From positions 496,001-560,000 of the forward strand of contig NZ_JACONV010000001.1 of NCBI RefSeq assembly GCF_014358015.1: 64,000 bases of DNA, in the 5' to 3' direction. Positions 21,405 through 31,829 of this stretch are shown here, in pieces. The translations under genes and the position numbers were made by a program. The DNA comes from Pseudomonas triticifolii (lineage in GTDB: Bacteria; Pseudomonadota; Gammaproteobacteria; Pseudomonadales; Pseudomonadaceae). Numbering within the stretch: position 1 is the stretch's first letter; every line of letters starts with the position of its first letter. The notes beneath the pieces were generated by a model, which saw only the letters and a program-made list of their open reading frames with translations, was not told where the DNA came from and made no database searches.

Positions 21405-23426
21405 TTACTGCGCGACCTGGATACGCCAGATACCAAAGGGTTGATACGACGGGTCAATGCGCATCCATTGCACCTTGCCGTACCAGTTCCAGCGATGCCC
21501 GGTCATCAAATCCTCGCCGGACGTCACTGCATCGTCAGGCAAGCCCATCTCCCAAAGCGGCAATTCGAAGTGCGCTTCCTGAACGTTATTCGGGTCCAGG
21601 TTGACCGCAATCAGAATGAAGTTGCTGCCGTCCGGCGAGCGCTTGCAGAAGTAAAGAATGTTGTCGTTCCAGACGGTCAACAACTTCAAGCCCAAATGCG
21701 TCTGCAACGCCGGGTTTTGACGACGGATACGGTTCAGTTGGGCGATCTCGGCAATGATATTGCCGGGTGCCGTGAAGTCCCGGACGCGAATCTCGTACTT
21801 CTCGGAATCCAGGTATTCTTCTTTGCCGGGAATCGGTGCCGACTCGCACAGCTCGAACCCTGAATACATGCCCCACAAGCCAGAGCCCATGGTTGCCAGC
21901 GCTGCGCGGATCAGGAAGCCAGGACGCCCTGAGTCATGCAGGAAGTGCGGGTTGATGTCCGGTGTATTGACGAAGAAGTTAGGACGGTAGCAATCGCGCC
22001 AAGGAACATCATTCAACTGAGCAAAATACTCGGACAGCTCGGCCTTGGTATTGCGCCACGTGAAGTAGGTGTAGCTCTGCGAATAACCGACCTTGCCCAG
22101 TCGCGCCATCATGGCGGGTTTGGTAAAGGCCTCGGCGAGAAACATCACGTCAGGGTGCTGGCCGCGCACCTCACCAATCATCCACTGCCAAAACGGCAAC
22201 GGCTTGGTGTGCGGGTTGTCGACACGAAAGATCTTCACGCCCTCCTCAACCCAGCCCAGCACGATGTCGCGCAGTTCCAGCCACAAGCCCGGAATCGCGT
22301 CCGGCGCGTAAAAGTCGACGTTGACGATGTCCTGATATTTCTTCGGCGGGTTTTCCGCATAACGGATGGTCCCGTCCGGACGCCACGAGAACCAGCCCGG
22401 GTGTTGCTTGAGCCACGGGTGATCCTGAGAACACTGAATGGCGAAATCCAGGGCGATTTCCAGGCCATGATCCGCCGCGGCTGCGACCAGCCTGCGGAAG
22501 TCTTCACGACTGCCCAGTTGCGGGTGGATGGCTTCATGACCGCCGTCTTCGCTGCCAATGGCGTACGGGCTACCCGGATCATCCGGCCCTGCTGTCAGGG
22601 AGTTGTTCGGACCTTTGCGGTGTGCGCGACCAATCGGGTGGATGGGCGGAAAATAAAGCACATCGAAGCCCATGTCGCGAATCATCGGCAGGCGGGCATG
22701 CACGTCATTGAAGGTACCGTGACGTGCCGGGTCGTCAGTGATCGAGCGCGGGAACAGCTCATACCAGCTGGCGAACTGAGCGAGCTCGCGTTCTATGTCG
22801 AGCGGAAATTCCGCGCTTCGGCTCAAAAACGCGTGGTTATCGGCCTGCTTCATCAGCGCGGCAGTTTCACTGTGCAGCAGCAAGGCGACCTTGTCGTCGT
22901 TGTCGGACTGCCCGAGACGCGCCAATACACTTTCCAGCGCTTGACGCTGCTCGCCCTGACTGCGCTCTACAGCATGCGCCAGGTGAATGCGGCCTTCTTC
23001 CAGCTCCAGCTCGAGTGAGACGCCAGCGCCGAACTTTTTCTCCAGTTCATAGCGATAGCTGCCGAACTGGTCGATCCAGGCTTCGAGGCGGAATACATAG
23101 CGCTCGACAGAGGTCGGGGTGAACTCACCGATCCAGCTGTCATTACCCAATTCGCTCATTGCAGCGGTGTGCCAGGTTTCTTCATTCACAGCACGCCAGC
23201 GAATACTGACCGCCATCTTGTCGTGGCCGTCCGCGTACACCTTGCTGGTGACAGTCACTGGCTGGCCAATGATCCCTTTGGCTGCAAACTGCCCGCCATC
23301 GATCACCGGCAACGTGTCTTCGATCACGATGCGCGGCAACTGCAGGGCTTGGGTCAACGACAAGGGACGACTTGGGTGCACAATTTCCGAGGCCAGGGAA
23401 TCCGGGCCGTATGGCTGTTCATTCAT
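21405..23426 (-). CDS. glgE: Alpha-1,4-glucan:maltose-1-phosphate maltosyltransferase
   Basis: 673 aa, the usual length of GlgE. It has an N-terminal immunoglobulin-like domain, a helical bundle and a GH13 barrel; the catalytic core includes 'VKIFRVDNPHTKPLPFW' (nucleophile Asp) and 'VMFLAEAFTKPAMM' (acid/base Glu). It transfers maltosyl units from maltose 1-phosphate to growing alpha-1,4-glucan. It is the first gene of the glgE-treS-glgB operon. AAGGAG lies 9 bases before the start. An AlgU-like promoter lies 123 bp upstream. Confidence 0.95.
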   Translation of the reverse strand: MNEQPYGPDSLASEIVHPSRPLSLTQALQLPRIVIEDTLPVIDGGQFAAKGIIGQPVTVTSKVYADGHDKMAVSIRWRAVNEETWHTAAMSELGNDSWIGEFTPTSVERYVFRLEAWIDQFGSYRYELEKKFGAGVSLELELEEGRIHLAHAVERSQGEQRQALESVLARLGQSDNDDKVALLLHSETAALMKQADNHAFLSRSAEFPLDIERELAQFASWYELFPRSITDDPARHGTFNDVHARLPMIRDMGFDVLYFPPIHPIGRAHRKGPNNSLTAGPDDPGSPYAIGSEDGGHEAIHPQLGSREDFRRLVAAAADHGLEIALDFAIQCSQDHPWLKQHPGWFSWRPDGTIRYAENPPKKYQDIVNVDFYAPDAIPGLWLELRDIVLGWVEEGVKIFRVDNPHTKPLPFWQWMIGEVRGQHPDVMFLAEAFTKPAMMARLGKVGYSQSYTYFTWRNTKAELSEYFAQLNDVPWRDCYRPNFFVNTPDINPHFLHDSGRPGFLIRAALATMGSGLWGMYSGFELCESAPIPGKEEYLDSEKYEIRVRDFTAPGNIIAEIAQLNRIRRQNPALQTHLGLKLLTVWNDNILYFCKRSPDGSNFILIAVNLDPNNVQEAHFELPLWEMGLPDDAVTSGEDLMTGHRWNWYGKVQWMRIDPSYQPFGIWRIQVAQ

Positions 23427-23548
23427 CGAGCATCACTCCTTCACGCCCCAGGGACGCTCCTGTGCAATCCGTGCAATTGAAAAAAATAAACGATACGGCA
23501 GCACAAATCCCCCACGCGCTGACAACTCGCCTGATTCGGCTGCCTAGT

Positions 23549-23576
23549 TTCCGAGCGGTCTGCGTAACTAAAGTTC
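23549..23576 (-). promoter_or_regulatory. Candidate AlgU (sigma22) promoter for glgE-treS-glgB
   Basis: On the minus strand GAACTT (23576-23571) is followed after exactly 16 bp by TCGGAA (23554-23549). This matches the envelope-stress sigma factor consensus GAACTT-N16/17-TCTGA at all -35 positions and 4 of 5 -10 positions. The start of glgE is about 123 bp downstream. AlgU control of trehalose/osmotic-stress genes is known in P. syringae. Confidence 0.55.
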
Positions 23577-23747
23577 AAAGGTTTTGAGAATGGGACAAAA
23601 GCGTTTCAGAGCATAGCGCAGCGTTCACAATCCGGCTGCCGTGCGGCGAGTCGCTTGCAGGCCACGGCGCAGCAGCGATCGGATTGAATCATCAGGAAAG
23701 GACGACAGTCGAAACAAAGCCAACAGGCCAACAAGGAGGCTGAAGCC
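23577..23747. other. Leader region of a small proline-rich ORF
   Basis: Non-coding stretch between the candidate AlgU promoter and the 52-aa ORF. No clear promoter for the rightward ORF was seen. Several short GC-rich inverted segments occur, none with a terminator-like T-run. Confidence 0.3.
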
Positions 23748-23906
23748 ATGAACATCCCGATTCCGCCAGAACCGACAGACCCGAACATTGATGACCCTCC
23801 CGTTCCCGTACCACCACCGAACGAGGAGCCGCCTTCGACGGTGCCGCCGGTGATCGATCCGCCCGTGGGTGATCCACCGGCTACGCAGCCGCCCGTCATC
23901 GTCTGA
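23748..23906 (+). CDS. Small proline-rich protein, 52 aa
   Basis: An ATG at 23748 is preceded by a strong ribosome binding site, AAGGAGG at 23733-23739, with an 8-base spacer. The product begins MNIPIPPEPTDPNIDDPPV and stays proline-rich to the end (...DPPATQPPVIV), with acidic residues between Pro and no Cys or membrane segment. Such sequence cannot fold on its own and looks like an extended, disordered peptide. The strong ribosome binding site argues that it is translated. It is divergent from glgE. No function is recognised. Confidence 0.65.
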   Translation: MNIPIPPEPTDPNIDDPPVPVPPPNEEPPSTVPPVIDPPVGDPPATQPPVIV

Positions 23907-23932
23907 CCGATGTCTGGCACGCTATGGATCTT

Positions 23933-23994
23933 CTGACCCGTCGCTCTCCAGGGAATTTTCGGGGCTACGAGACTTTTCTGGACGGGTCAGTTTT
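23933..23994 (+). terminator. Long-loop stem-loop after the proline-rich ORF
   Basis: Perfect 10-bp inverted repeat CTGACCCGTC (23933-23942) and GACGGGTCAG (23981-23990) with a 38-nt loop, followed by TTTT. It may end the transcript of the small proline-rich ORF, although the large loop is unusual for a terminator. Confidence 0.5.
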
Positions 23995-24097
23995 CACGGT
24001 GACCGTCATGACGGGTTGAGTCACCCTCCTGCGTGCCGCGGGGTGCATTCAGGAATGGACAGGCGATACTCGCTTCCGCTTTGTCGCAGAGTGCCTG

Positions 24098-24844
24098 TCA
24101 GCGACCACCCGCCAGGTCAAGGAATGTGCCAGTCGCGTAAGACGCCTTGTCCGATAGCAACCACAGGATGCCTTCGGCCACCTCTTCTGCACGGCCACCT
24201 CGACCCATTGGCAATGAGCCTTCCAGCTTGCTGACCCGAAACGGATCGCCGCTCATGGCGTGAAAGTCGGTAAAGATAAAGCCAGGTCTGACCGCGTTGA
24301 CCCTGATGTTCTCTGCAGCCACCTCTTTCGACAGCCCGAGGGTAAAGCTATCCAGCGCGCCCTTGGAAGCTGCGTAATCCACGTACTCGCCCGCAGACCC
24401 CAATCTGGCTGCGGCCGAAGACACATTGACGATGCTGCCCCCCGCTCCGCCATGACGTGGTGACATGCGCAGCAACGCATGCTTGCTGCACAGCATCGGA
24501 CCCACCACATTACTCATCATCATCTTGAGCAAACGAAACTCGGACATCTCTTCGACACGCGACGCCTGTGCCAGCGTGCCTGCATTGTTCACCAGATGCG
24601 TGACACGTCCCAACTCTGCGTCGACACGCGCATAAAGGCGAATGATCTCGTCCTCGTTACTGACATCAGCCTGCACAGTAATCGCTTGTGCGCCCAGCGC
24701 CCTGACCTGGGCGCAGGTCTTTTCGGCGGCTGCATGATCCGACAGGTAATTGATGCAGATTCGATAGCCTTGTGACGCGGCAAGCACTGCCGTGGCGGCA
24801 CCTATCCCGCGAGAGCCGCCTGTAATGATGAGGACCTTTTCCAT
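24098..24844 (-). CDS. Short-chain dehydrogenase/reductase, YgfF-like
   Basis: A 248-aa SDR. The cofactor motif TGGSRGIG (residues 8-15), 'NNAG' and the catalytic Ser-Tyr-Lys set ('VNVSSAAARLGSAGEYVDYAASKGA') are complete. 'SDKASYATGTFLDLAGGR' at the C-terminus and 'GEYVDYAASKGALDSFTLGLSKEVAAENIRVNAVRPGFI' closely resemble recalled YgfF-type oxidoreductases. The Arg after the first beta strand loop is not diagnostic, so NAD(H) versus NADP(H) and the substrate cannot be stated. It may be transcribed alone; the MHYT-GGDEF-EAL gene ends about 125 bp downstream-left. Confidence 0.9.
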   Translation of the reverse strand: MEKVLIITGGSRGIGAATAVLAASQGYRICINYLSDHAAAEKTCAQVRALGAQAITVQADVSNEDEIIRLYARVDAELGRVTHLVNNAGTLAQASRVEEMSEFRLLKMMMSNVVGPMLCSKHALLRMSPRHGGAGGSIVNVSSAAARLGSAGEYVDYAASKGALDSFTLGLSKEVAAENIRVNAVRPGFIFTDFHAMSGDPFRVSKLEGSLPMGRGGRAEEVAEGILWLLSDKASYATGTFLDLAGGR

Positions 24845-24968
24845 GAATGTGTCTCTTGCCCTTCTTCGAAAACCGACTGTGTACGACGGATAGGCAATGG
24901 ATGAGTGCGATTGCCTGCCCTTGGTAACGATCCTGCCAGTGTTTCAAAGCAGACGCCATCGTCATGCT

Positions 24969-27080
24969 TCAGCTCGCGGCAGCTGGCCGCGCAACTGCCT
25001 GCGCTTCCAGCCGCGCCTCCACAATACGGATATCGTCCAGAAAGCGCTGGGCGGGCAGCGGATGCCCGAGCAGAAACCCCTGCAGGGCATTACAGCCCAG
25101 ACTGGTCAGGAAATCCTGCTGAACCACCGTTTCGACGCCCTCGGCAACGATACGCAGATTCAGTGCCTGACCCACCGCAATGATTGCGGACACGATGGCG
25201 GCGTCGTCGCTGTCGTGCTCCAGGTCGCGGACAAACCCGCGATCAATCTTGATTTCATTGGCGGGCAGGCGCTTGAGGTACATGAGACTGGAGTAACCGG
25301 TTCCGAAATCATCAATGGAAAGATCGACGCCCATTTCGGACAGTTGCCTGAGCACCGCCATGCTGGCGTCGGCATCACTCATGGCTGTCGTTTCGGTGAT
25401 TTCCAGCGTCAGGCAGTTGGCGGGCAACGCATGACGGGCCAGCGTATCGGCCACTGTATTGACCAGCCCTGCATGACAGAACTGCAACGCCGACAGGTTG
25501 ACCGCGATACGCCAGTGGACATAGCCCTCGTTGAACCATTCGCGCATCTGCCGGCAGGCTTCGTCGAGCACCCATTCACCGATCTGAATGATCAGTCCCG
25601 TCTTCTCGGCCAACTCGATAAACGTAGCCGGGCTCAGAAGCCCTTGTTCGGGATGATTCCAACGCAGCAGGGCCTCAGCCCCTGTGGGCCGGCCGGTCAA
25701 CGCATCGAATTTTGGCTGGTAATGCAGGCAGAAATGCCTGTGCCTGACCGCCGTGCGCAGATCCTGTAAAAGCTGTAGCTGGTTGCGGGCGTTGCTGTTC
25801 ATGGAAGCTTCAAAGAAGCTGTAACCGTTCTTGCCGGCCGCCTTGGTGTGGTACATCGCAGCATCTGCATTGACCAACAACTGGTGCTGCGTGTCGCCGT
25901 TGCCGGGGTACATGCAAATGCCGATACTCAGGGATATCTGCACCGGATGCTCACCGATATCGAACGGTTGAGCGATCACGCTCACCTGCCGCGCAGCAAC
26001 TCCCGCCGCATCCTGGGCATCGTCCAGCTCCATCAGCAGTACGAATTCATCGCCTCCGATCCTGGCGAGCGTGTCGTAATGGTCCAGGTTTTCACGCAAT
26101 CGCGTGGCGACCTCGCTCAACAACAGATCGCCGATATGATGCCCAAAGGCGTCGTTAACCGGCTTGAAGCCGTCCAGATCCATGAACATCAACGCAAAGC
26201 AGCCGCCCTGCTCGTTGATCTTTTTCATGGCCCGTTCGATGCGGTCCGTCAACAGGGCTCTGTTCGGCAACCCCGTCAGGTTGTCATGCAGGGCCAGGTG
26301 AGTCAGCTCCTGATTGGCCTTGATCAGCGACTGGGCAAGAACCGTGGTGCGCGCTTCAAGCCGGGCGTCGAGAATACAGGCCGACAGCGCAATGCTGAGC
26401 ACCGCAAGGCTGGTGACCAGCACCAGCTTGTCCAGCCCATCAGGGCCGAAGCCACTGGCCAGCGCACCGCAATAACTGCCTTCGGGAAAACTGGCAGCCG
26501 CCATTGCGGTGTAGTGCATGCCGACAATGGCACAGCCCATGACGACCGCTGCTGCGGCGCGCACCAACTCTATTTTCGGTACGCTCCCACGTAACCGGAA
26601 AGCGATCCAGAGCGCCAAGCCCGACGCTGAAATCGCGATGACCAGAGAGAGACTGAACAGGGCCGGGTCGTAATCAATGCCCGGCTGCATCCGCATGGCG
26701 GCCATGCCGGTGTAATGCATGGCGGTGATGCCAAGCCCCATGAACAGCGCGCCCAGGCCCAATTGCAGTACCGGCAATTGCGGCTGATTGACGAGCCACA
26801 AGGCAAAACCGGATGACATCACGGCAATCAGCAATGAGCAGAGGGTCAGCGGGATGTCGTAGCCAAGGCCCAACGGCAGCTCGAACGCCAGCATGCCAAT
26901 GAAATGCATCGACCATATGCCGATACCCATCGCCACAGCACCGCCGCCTATCCACAAATACACAGCGCGCCCCTTCGCCGATGCAATGCGGCCAGCCAGG
27001 TCAAGTGCGGTATAGGAGGCCAGCACCGCCACCAGGACGGAGATCACGACAAGCGAAGGGATGTAACTGCCAACCAACAT
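24969..27080 (-). CDS. MHYT-GGDEF-EAL c-di-GMP enzyme, MucR/NbdA-like
   Basis: About 703 aa. An N-terminal MHYT sensor domain has seven membrane segments and the repeated 'MHF/MHYT' copper- or gas-binding motif ('SMHFIGML', 'AMHYTGMAAM', 'GMHYTAMAAA'). A GGDEF domain has the intact active site ('ARIGGDEFVLLM') and an EAL domain has 'GAEALLRW', 'NLSALQF', 'ETTAMSD', 'IDDFGTGYSSL' and 'EGVET'. Both active sites appear complete, so it could make and degrade c-di-GMP. The same architecture occurs in MucR and NbdA of P. aeruginosa. The ATG at 27080 is preferred over a TTG seven codons earlier; neither has a strong ribosome binding site. Confidence 0.9.
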   Translation of the reverse strand: MLVGSYIPSLVVISVLVAVLASYTALDLAGRIASAKGRAVYLWIGGGAVAMGIGIWSMHFIGMLAFELPLGLGYDIPLTLCSLLIAVMSSGFALWLVNQPQLPVLQLGLGALFMGLGITAMHYTGMAAMRMQPGIDYDPALFSLSLVIAISASGLALWIAFRLRGSVPKIELVRAAAAVVMGCAIVGMHYTAMAAASFPEGSYCGALASGFGPDGLDKLVLVTSLAVLSIALSACILDARLEARTTVLAQSLIKANQELTHLALHDNLTGLPNRALLTDRIERAMKKINEQGGCFALMFMDLDGFKPVNDAFGHHIGDLLLSEVATRLRENLDHYDTLARIGGDEFVLLMELDDAQDAAGVAARQVSVIAQPFDIGEHPVQISLSIGICMYPGNGDTQHQLLVNADAAMYHTKAAGKNGYSFFEASMNSNARNQLQLLQDLRTAVRHRHFCLHYQPKFDALTGRPTGAEALLRWNHPEQGLLSPATFIELAEKTGLIIQIGEWVLDEACRQMREWFNEGYVHWRIAVNLSALQFCHAGLVNTVADTLARHALPANCLTLEITETTAMSDADASMAVLRQLSEMGVDLSIDDFGTGYSSLMYLKRLPANEIKIDRGFVRDLEHDSDDAAIVSAIIAVGQALNLRIVAEGVETVVQQDFLTSLGCNALQGFLLGHPLPAQRFLDDIRIVEARLEAQAVARPAAAS

Positions 27081-27252
27081 GGACGCACCCGCGAAACCCA
27101 ATGAACGCGTCCATGCCGATATGATGGGGCTAATTGTACCCAGTTGCTGCGAAATGTCGCGGTAACTGGTCGCAAATATGGCACTGAGCCATTATTTTAT
27201 TAGGTGTGGGGTCAGTTGAAGGTGCGCCTTGCATCCCGCTCCGGCCTGAGGC

Positions 27253-28725
27253 TCAATCGCGGCGCGTCAGATCAAGCTCCGCGTCCCAGCCGCCGCCCAA
27301 TGCAGCAATCAGTTGAACGCTGGCCACAAGACGACTTTGCAGCACGTTCAAAACGCTGCGTTCATTGCTCAGCGCAGTCGTCTGCACGTTGACCACATCC
27401 AGATAACCGATAAGACCGGCCTTGTACTGATTACTGGTCAGACGCAGCGACTCACGCGCCGAAGCGAGCGCTTCCTGACGCACCGAAGCCTCCTCTTCGT
27501 ACACCTTGAGCTGAATCAGGTAATTCTCCACCTCACGAAAACCGTCGAGCACGGTCTGGCGGTATTGTGCGACCGTCTGGTCGTAGACCGCCTCGGTACG
27601 CTCCACCTCCGCCGAACGTCGGCCACCGTCGAACAGGGTCAACGCAAGTTGCGGCCCTACCGACCAGAATCGATTCGGCAGGCTGATCCAGTTGGAGAAC
27701 GTACTGCTGCTATAGCCACCGCTGAGGCTGAGGGTCAGGTCAGGGTAATAAGCCGCCTTGGCAATCCCGATATTGGCGTTTGCAGCCATGACCGAGCGCT
27801 CGGCAGCGGCAATGTCCGGGCGTCGCTCAAGCAGTTGCGATGGCAGGCCCGGCGGAATGGCAGGCAGACCCGGTATGGAGGTCGTGGCCTGCAGATTGAA
27901 ATCGGCCGGCGCCATGCCCATCAGCACGGCGATGGCGTTCTCGAATTGCGCACGCTGCCAGACCAGATCGATCAGGTCAGCCTGGGTGCCTTTGAGCTGG
28001 GTCTGCGCCTGAGCCACGGCATCACGCCCGGAAATACCGGCGCGATACTGGTTCTGGGTCAGGGTCAGCGAGCGCTGATAGGCGTCAACCGTGGCTTCCA
28101 GCAAGCGCTTCTGCTCGTCGATCACCCGCAGCTGGAGGTAGTTCTGCACCAGCTCCGATTGCAGGCTCAACTGCATGGCGGCCAGATCGGCCAGACTGGC
28201 CTGGGCGCTGGCGCTGTCAGCCTCAAGACCACGTCGTAGCTTGCCCCAGACATCGGCCTCCCAACTGACACCCAACTGGGCGTTGTACGTCTCGCGGATA
28301 CCTGAATTGAGGTTGCTGCTGCCCGACGTGCTGCTGCCGGTTCCCTGGCTGGAACGGGTTTTCCCTGTCGTCAGGTCGAGCGTCGGGAAAAATGCGGCAC
28401 GCGAACTGCGCACCAGCGCCTGCGCCTGTCGGTACTGAGCCTCGTACTGGGCCACGGTCTGGTTGGAGCTGTTGAGGCGCTCCACCAGCGCGTTGAGCGT
28501 GGTGTCGCCATACACTTCCCACCATGCACCCCTGGCGTGAGCATCGTCCCTGGGCGTCGCCTGGCGCCAGCCCTGCACAGCCTTGAACTGCGCAGGGGCC
28601 GCCATTTCCGGTCGCTGGTAATCCGGGCCGACCGCGCAGGCGCTCAGCACCAACGCACATAGCCCCATGCCAAGCGGGCGAAGCAGCCATCTGTGATTGA
28701 GTTTGCAGGCCAGACTATCGGTCAT
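27253..28725 (-). CDS. opmB: RND efflux outer-membrane factor, OpmB-like lipoprotein
   Basis: 490 aa, OprM/NodT family. A lipoprotein signal ends at 'LVLSACAVGPDYQRP' (acylated Cys, then the family's GPDY.RP motif). The rest shows the two repeated halves of a trimeric TolC-like channel: 'WEADVWGKLRRGLEADSASAQASLADLAAMQLSLQSELVQNYLQLR' and 'LALTLFDGGRRSAEVERTEAVYDQTVAQYRQTVLDGFREVEN'. The start codon overlaps the stop of the preceding pump gene (ATGA), so an upstream in-frame extension to 28767 is rejected. It is the last gene of the mux operon. Confidence 0.93.
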   Translation of the reverse strand: MTDSLACKLNHRWLLRPLGMGLCALVLSACAVGPDYQRPEMAAPAQFKAVQGWRQATPRDDAHARGAWWEVYGDTTLNALVERLNSSNQTVAQYEAQYRQAQALVRSSRAAFFPTLDLTTGKTRSSQGTGSSTSGSSNLNSGIRETYNAQLGVSWEADVWGKLRRGLEADSASAQASLADLAAMQLSLQSELVQNYLQLRVIDEQKRLLEATVDAYQRSLTLTQNQYRAGISGRDAVAQAQTQLKGTQADLIDLVWQRAQFENAIAVLMGMAPADFNLQATTSIPGLPAIPPGLPSQLLERRPDIAAAERSVMAANANIGIAKAAYYPDLTLSLSGGYSSSTFSNWISLPNRFWSVGPQLALTLFDGGRRSAEVERTEAVYDQTVAQYRQTVLDGFREVENYLIQLKVYEEEASVRQEALASARESLRLTSNQYKAGLIGYLDVVNVQTTALSNERSVLNVLQSRLVASVQLIAALGGGWDAELDLTRRD

Positions 28726-31700
28726 AACGGAGTTTCCAGAGCAGCATCGGTACGAACGCCCCGCCACCGGCTGAAACGGTGACGCAAACGGTCGAGATAA
28801 AGGTAAACCACAGGGGTGGTGTAAAGCGTCAGCACCTGACTGAAAATCAGGCCGCCGATGATGGTAAGGCCCAGCGGCTTGCGCATTTCAGCCCCCTCGG
28901 CAGTGCTCAGCAACAGGGGCAAAGCCCCCAGAATGGCCGCCATGGTCGTCATCAGAATCGGCCGTAAGCGCTGCAGACAGGCACTGCGGATGGACTCCTG
29001 GGGGCTCATGCCCTGCTCACGTTCCAGATGCAAGGCAAGGTCGATCATCATGATTGCGTTCTTTTTCACCACGCCGATCAACAGGAAGAGCCCCAGCAGC
29101 GAGATCAGGCTGAACTCGCTGCGCAACACATAAATGGTCAACAAGGCGCCTACGCCTGCAGATGGGAGAGTCGACAGGATCGTCAGCGGATGGATGTAAC
29201 TTTCATAGAGAATACCCAGCACCAGGTACACCGCCAGCAACGCGCCGAGAATCATCCAGGGCTGGCTTTTCTGAGTGGCGGCAAACGCATCGGCGGTACC
29301 CGCCATCTTGGAAATGATGTCGGCAGGCAGGCCAATGCCTGCAATGGCGCGCTCGATGGCCACGGTGGCCTGATCCAGGCTCACACCTTCAGCGAGGTCA
29401 AATGAAATGTTTTCAGACGCAAACTGGCCATCGTGTGAAACCCGGTCGTTCTCCAGGCTGCGCTCGTAATGCGCGATGCTTGATAATGGAACCCGCTGTC
29501 CATCGGCGGTGATCACCTGAACCTGCTCGAGCGTGACGGGATCCTGGGCGTACTTGGGATTAACCTCCATCACCACCTGATACTGGTTCAGGCTGTCATA
29601 AATAGTGGAGACCTGACGCTGGCTGTAGGCATTGTTGAGCACGGCCGTGACCATGTTCATGTCGATACCCAATCGTTTGGCAGTGTCGCGATTGACGATC
29701 AGCGTGACCTGTTGCGCACCGCGTCCTTCTCGTGCGTCGATGGCCGTCAGCTGCGGCAACGACTTGAGCGCGGCGACGATTTTCGGATACCACTCGCGCA
29801 GGCTGTTCAGGTCGGCGCTCTGCACGACATATTGATACTGCGAGCTGGTCTGCTCGCGGCCGCCCCCTAGTTGCAGGTCCTGGTCCGGTGCAAGGAACAG
29901 ACGCCCGCCCGGCACGTGCGGCAGGTTCTTGCGCAGCCGTTCGACCACCTTTTCCGCCGACAGCTTGCGCTCGGCAATGGGCTTGAGGCGCACGATCATG
30001 AACGCGTTGTTGGTGCCGCCGCTGCCGCCGATGAAACCGGCGACACTCTGTACCGCCGGGTCCGCCAACACTGCCCGGCGGAAAATCTCCATCTTGGGCT
30101 GCATCACCTTGAACGACAGGCCATCGTCACCGCGCACGAAGCCCATCAACTGACCGGTGTCCTGCTGTGGCAGAAAAGTCTTGGGCACCACGACGTACAG
30201 CGCGACGTTGACCACGATGGTGATCAACAGACTCAACAGGGTCAGGCGGGGATGCCGAAGCACCCAACCCAGAGAGCGGTCGTAAGCTGCAACCATACGG
30301 TCGTTGACCCGCTCACTCCAGCGCTGAAAAGCGTTCTCCTGCTCCACTTCGCGAGGTTTCAGCCAACGCGCGCAGAGCATAGGCGTCAGGGTCAGGGACA
30401 CGATCAGCGAAACGACGATGGCCACCGACAGGGTGATCGAAAACTCCCGGAACAGACTTTCCACCAGTCCGCCCATGAACAGAATCGAAACGAACACTGC
30501 CACCAGCGAGACGTTCATCGACAGCAGCGTGAAGCCGACTTCCTTGGCTCCCAGAAAAGCTGCCTTCATGGGATCCAGGCCGTTGTGGATGTGCCTGGAG
30601 ATGTTCTCAAGCACCACAATGGCGTCGTCCACCACCAGGCCCGTGGCGAGGATCAGGGCCATCAGCGACAGGTTGTTCAGGGAAAACCCGCACAGGTACA
30701 TGATCGCGAAGGTGCCCACCAGCGAAACCGGTACCGCAAGCGTCGGGATCAGCGACGCCCGGAAACTGCCCAGAAACAGGAACACCACCAGCACCACCAG
30801 CACCACAGCGATCAACAGCGTCATTTCCGCTTCATGCAGCGTTGCGGTGATAACCGGAGAACGGTCCATGGCGATGTCAAGTTTCACGCTGGCCGGCAGC
30901 ACGGCCTGCAAGGCCGGCAACTGGGCCTTTATCTGAGCAACCGTTTCAATGATGTTGGCACCGGCCTGACGGTTGATCACCAACAGCACCGCCTGATCAT
31001 CGTTGAAGAATCCGCTGTTGTAGCGGTTCTCGACTGCATCGCTGACCTTGGCTACATCCTTGAGGCGCAGCGTTGCACCATCCTGGTAACGAATGATCAG
31101 CGGCGCATAGTCCTTGGCTTTCTCCAACTGGTCGTTGGCCTGCACCTGCCAATTGTTCTGACCGTCTTCGACCGAGCCTTTCGGGCGTCGCACGTTGCTG
31201 CCGGTGATCGCGTTACGCACATCGTCCAGGGATACCCCGTATTGCGAGAGCATCTGTGGCTCCAGCTCGATGCGCACAGCAGGCAGCGAACTGCCGCCGA
31301 TCTGCACCTCGCCTACCCCGGTCACCTGCGACAGGCTCTGCGACAGGATGGTCGAGGCCAGGTCGTACATCTGGCCTTTTTCCAGTACGGTCGACGTCAG
31401 GGACAGCACCATGATCGGTGCCTGTGAAGGGTTGACCTTCTTGTAAGTCGGCATGCTGCGCATGCCGCTGGGCAGCAGGTTGCGCGATGCGTTGATGGCC
31501 GCCTGAACCTCGCGGGCAGCGCCGTTGATATCGCGATCCAGATCGAACTGCAGAATCACCCGCGTCGAGCCCTGGCTCGAGTTGCTGGTCATGGTGTTGA
31601 CGCCGGCAATCGTCCCCAGCGAACGTTCCAGAGGCGTGGCAACGCTCGACGCCATGATTTCCGGGCTGGCGCCTGGCAGGCTGGCAGAGACCACAATGAC

Positions 31701-31829
31701 CGGGAAATCCATGTTGGGCAGCGGCGCAACGGGCAACAACCGAAAACTGACCGCGCCCAGCAGCATGATTGCCAGGCTCAGCAGGACGGTGGCGACCGGT
31801 CGACGGATGAACGGCGCTGAAAGGTTCAT
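28722..31829 (-). CDS. muxC: RND multidrug efflux pump, MuxC/MdtC-like
   Basis: 1035 aa, HAE1-type RND pump with twelve membrane segments and two large periplasmic loops. '[18 protein letters not shown]' contains the two essential proton-relay Asp residues in TM4. Together with MuxB it forms a heteromeric pump, as MdtBC does in E. coli. The start overlaps the stop of muxB by 4 bp. Such pumps export beta-lactams, novobiocin and other amphiphilic compounds; specificity here is inferred from the operon type only. Confidence 0.94.
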   Translation of the reverse strand: MNLSAPFIRRPVATVLLSLAIMLLGAVSFRLLPVAPLPNMDFPVIVVSASLPGASPEIMASSVATPLERSLGTIAGVNTMTSNSSQGSTRVILQFDLDRDINGAAREVQAAINASRNLLPSGMRSMPTYKKVNPSQAPIMVLSLTSTVLEKGQMYDLASTILSQSLSQVTGVGEVQIGGSSLPAVRIELEPQMLSQYGVSLDDVRNAITGSNVRRPKGSVEDGQNNWQVQANDQLEKAKDYAPLIIRYQDGATLRLKDVAKVSDAVENRYNSGFFNDDQAVLLVINRQAGANIIETVAQIKAQLPALQAVLPASVKLDIAMDRSPVITATLHEAEMTLLIAVVLVVLVVFLFLGSFRASLIPTLAVPVSLVGTFAIMYLCGFSLNNLSLMALILATGLVVDDAIVVLENISRHIHNGLDPMKAAFLGAKEVGFTLLSMNVSLVAVFVSILFMGGLVESLFREFSITLSVAIVVSLIVSLTLTPMLCARWLKPREVEQENAFQRWSERVNDRMVAAYDRSLGWVLRHPRLTLLSLLITIVVNVALYVVVPKTFLPQQDTGQLMGFVRGDDGLSFKVMQPKMEIFRRAVLADPAVQSVAGFIGGSGGTNNAFMIVRLKPIAERKLSAEKVVERLRKNLPHVPGGRLFLAPDQDLQLGGGREQTSSQYQYVVQSADLNSLREWYPKIVAALKSLPQLTAIDAREGRGAQQVTLIVNRDTAKRLGIDMNMVTAVLNNAYSQRQVSTIYDSLNQYQVVMEVNPKYAQDPVTLEQVQVITADGQRVPLSSIAHYERSLENDRVSHDGQFASENISFDLAEGVSLDQATVAIERAIAGIGLPADIISKMAGTADAFAATQKSQPWMILGALLAVYLVLGILYESYIHPLTILSTLPSAGVGALLTIYVLRSEFSLISLLGLFLLIGVVKKNAIMMIDLALHLEREQGMSPQESIRSACLQRLRPILMTTMAAILGALPLLLSTAEGAEMRKPLGLTIIGGLIFSQVLTLYTTPVVYLYLDRLRHRFSRWRGVRTDAALETPL

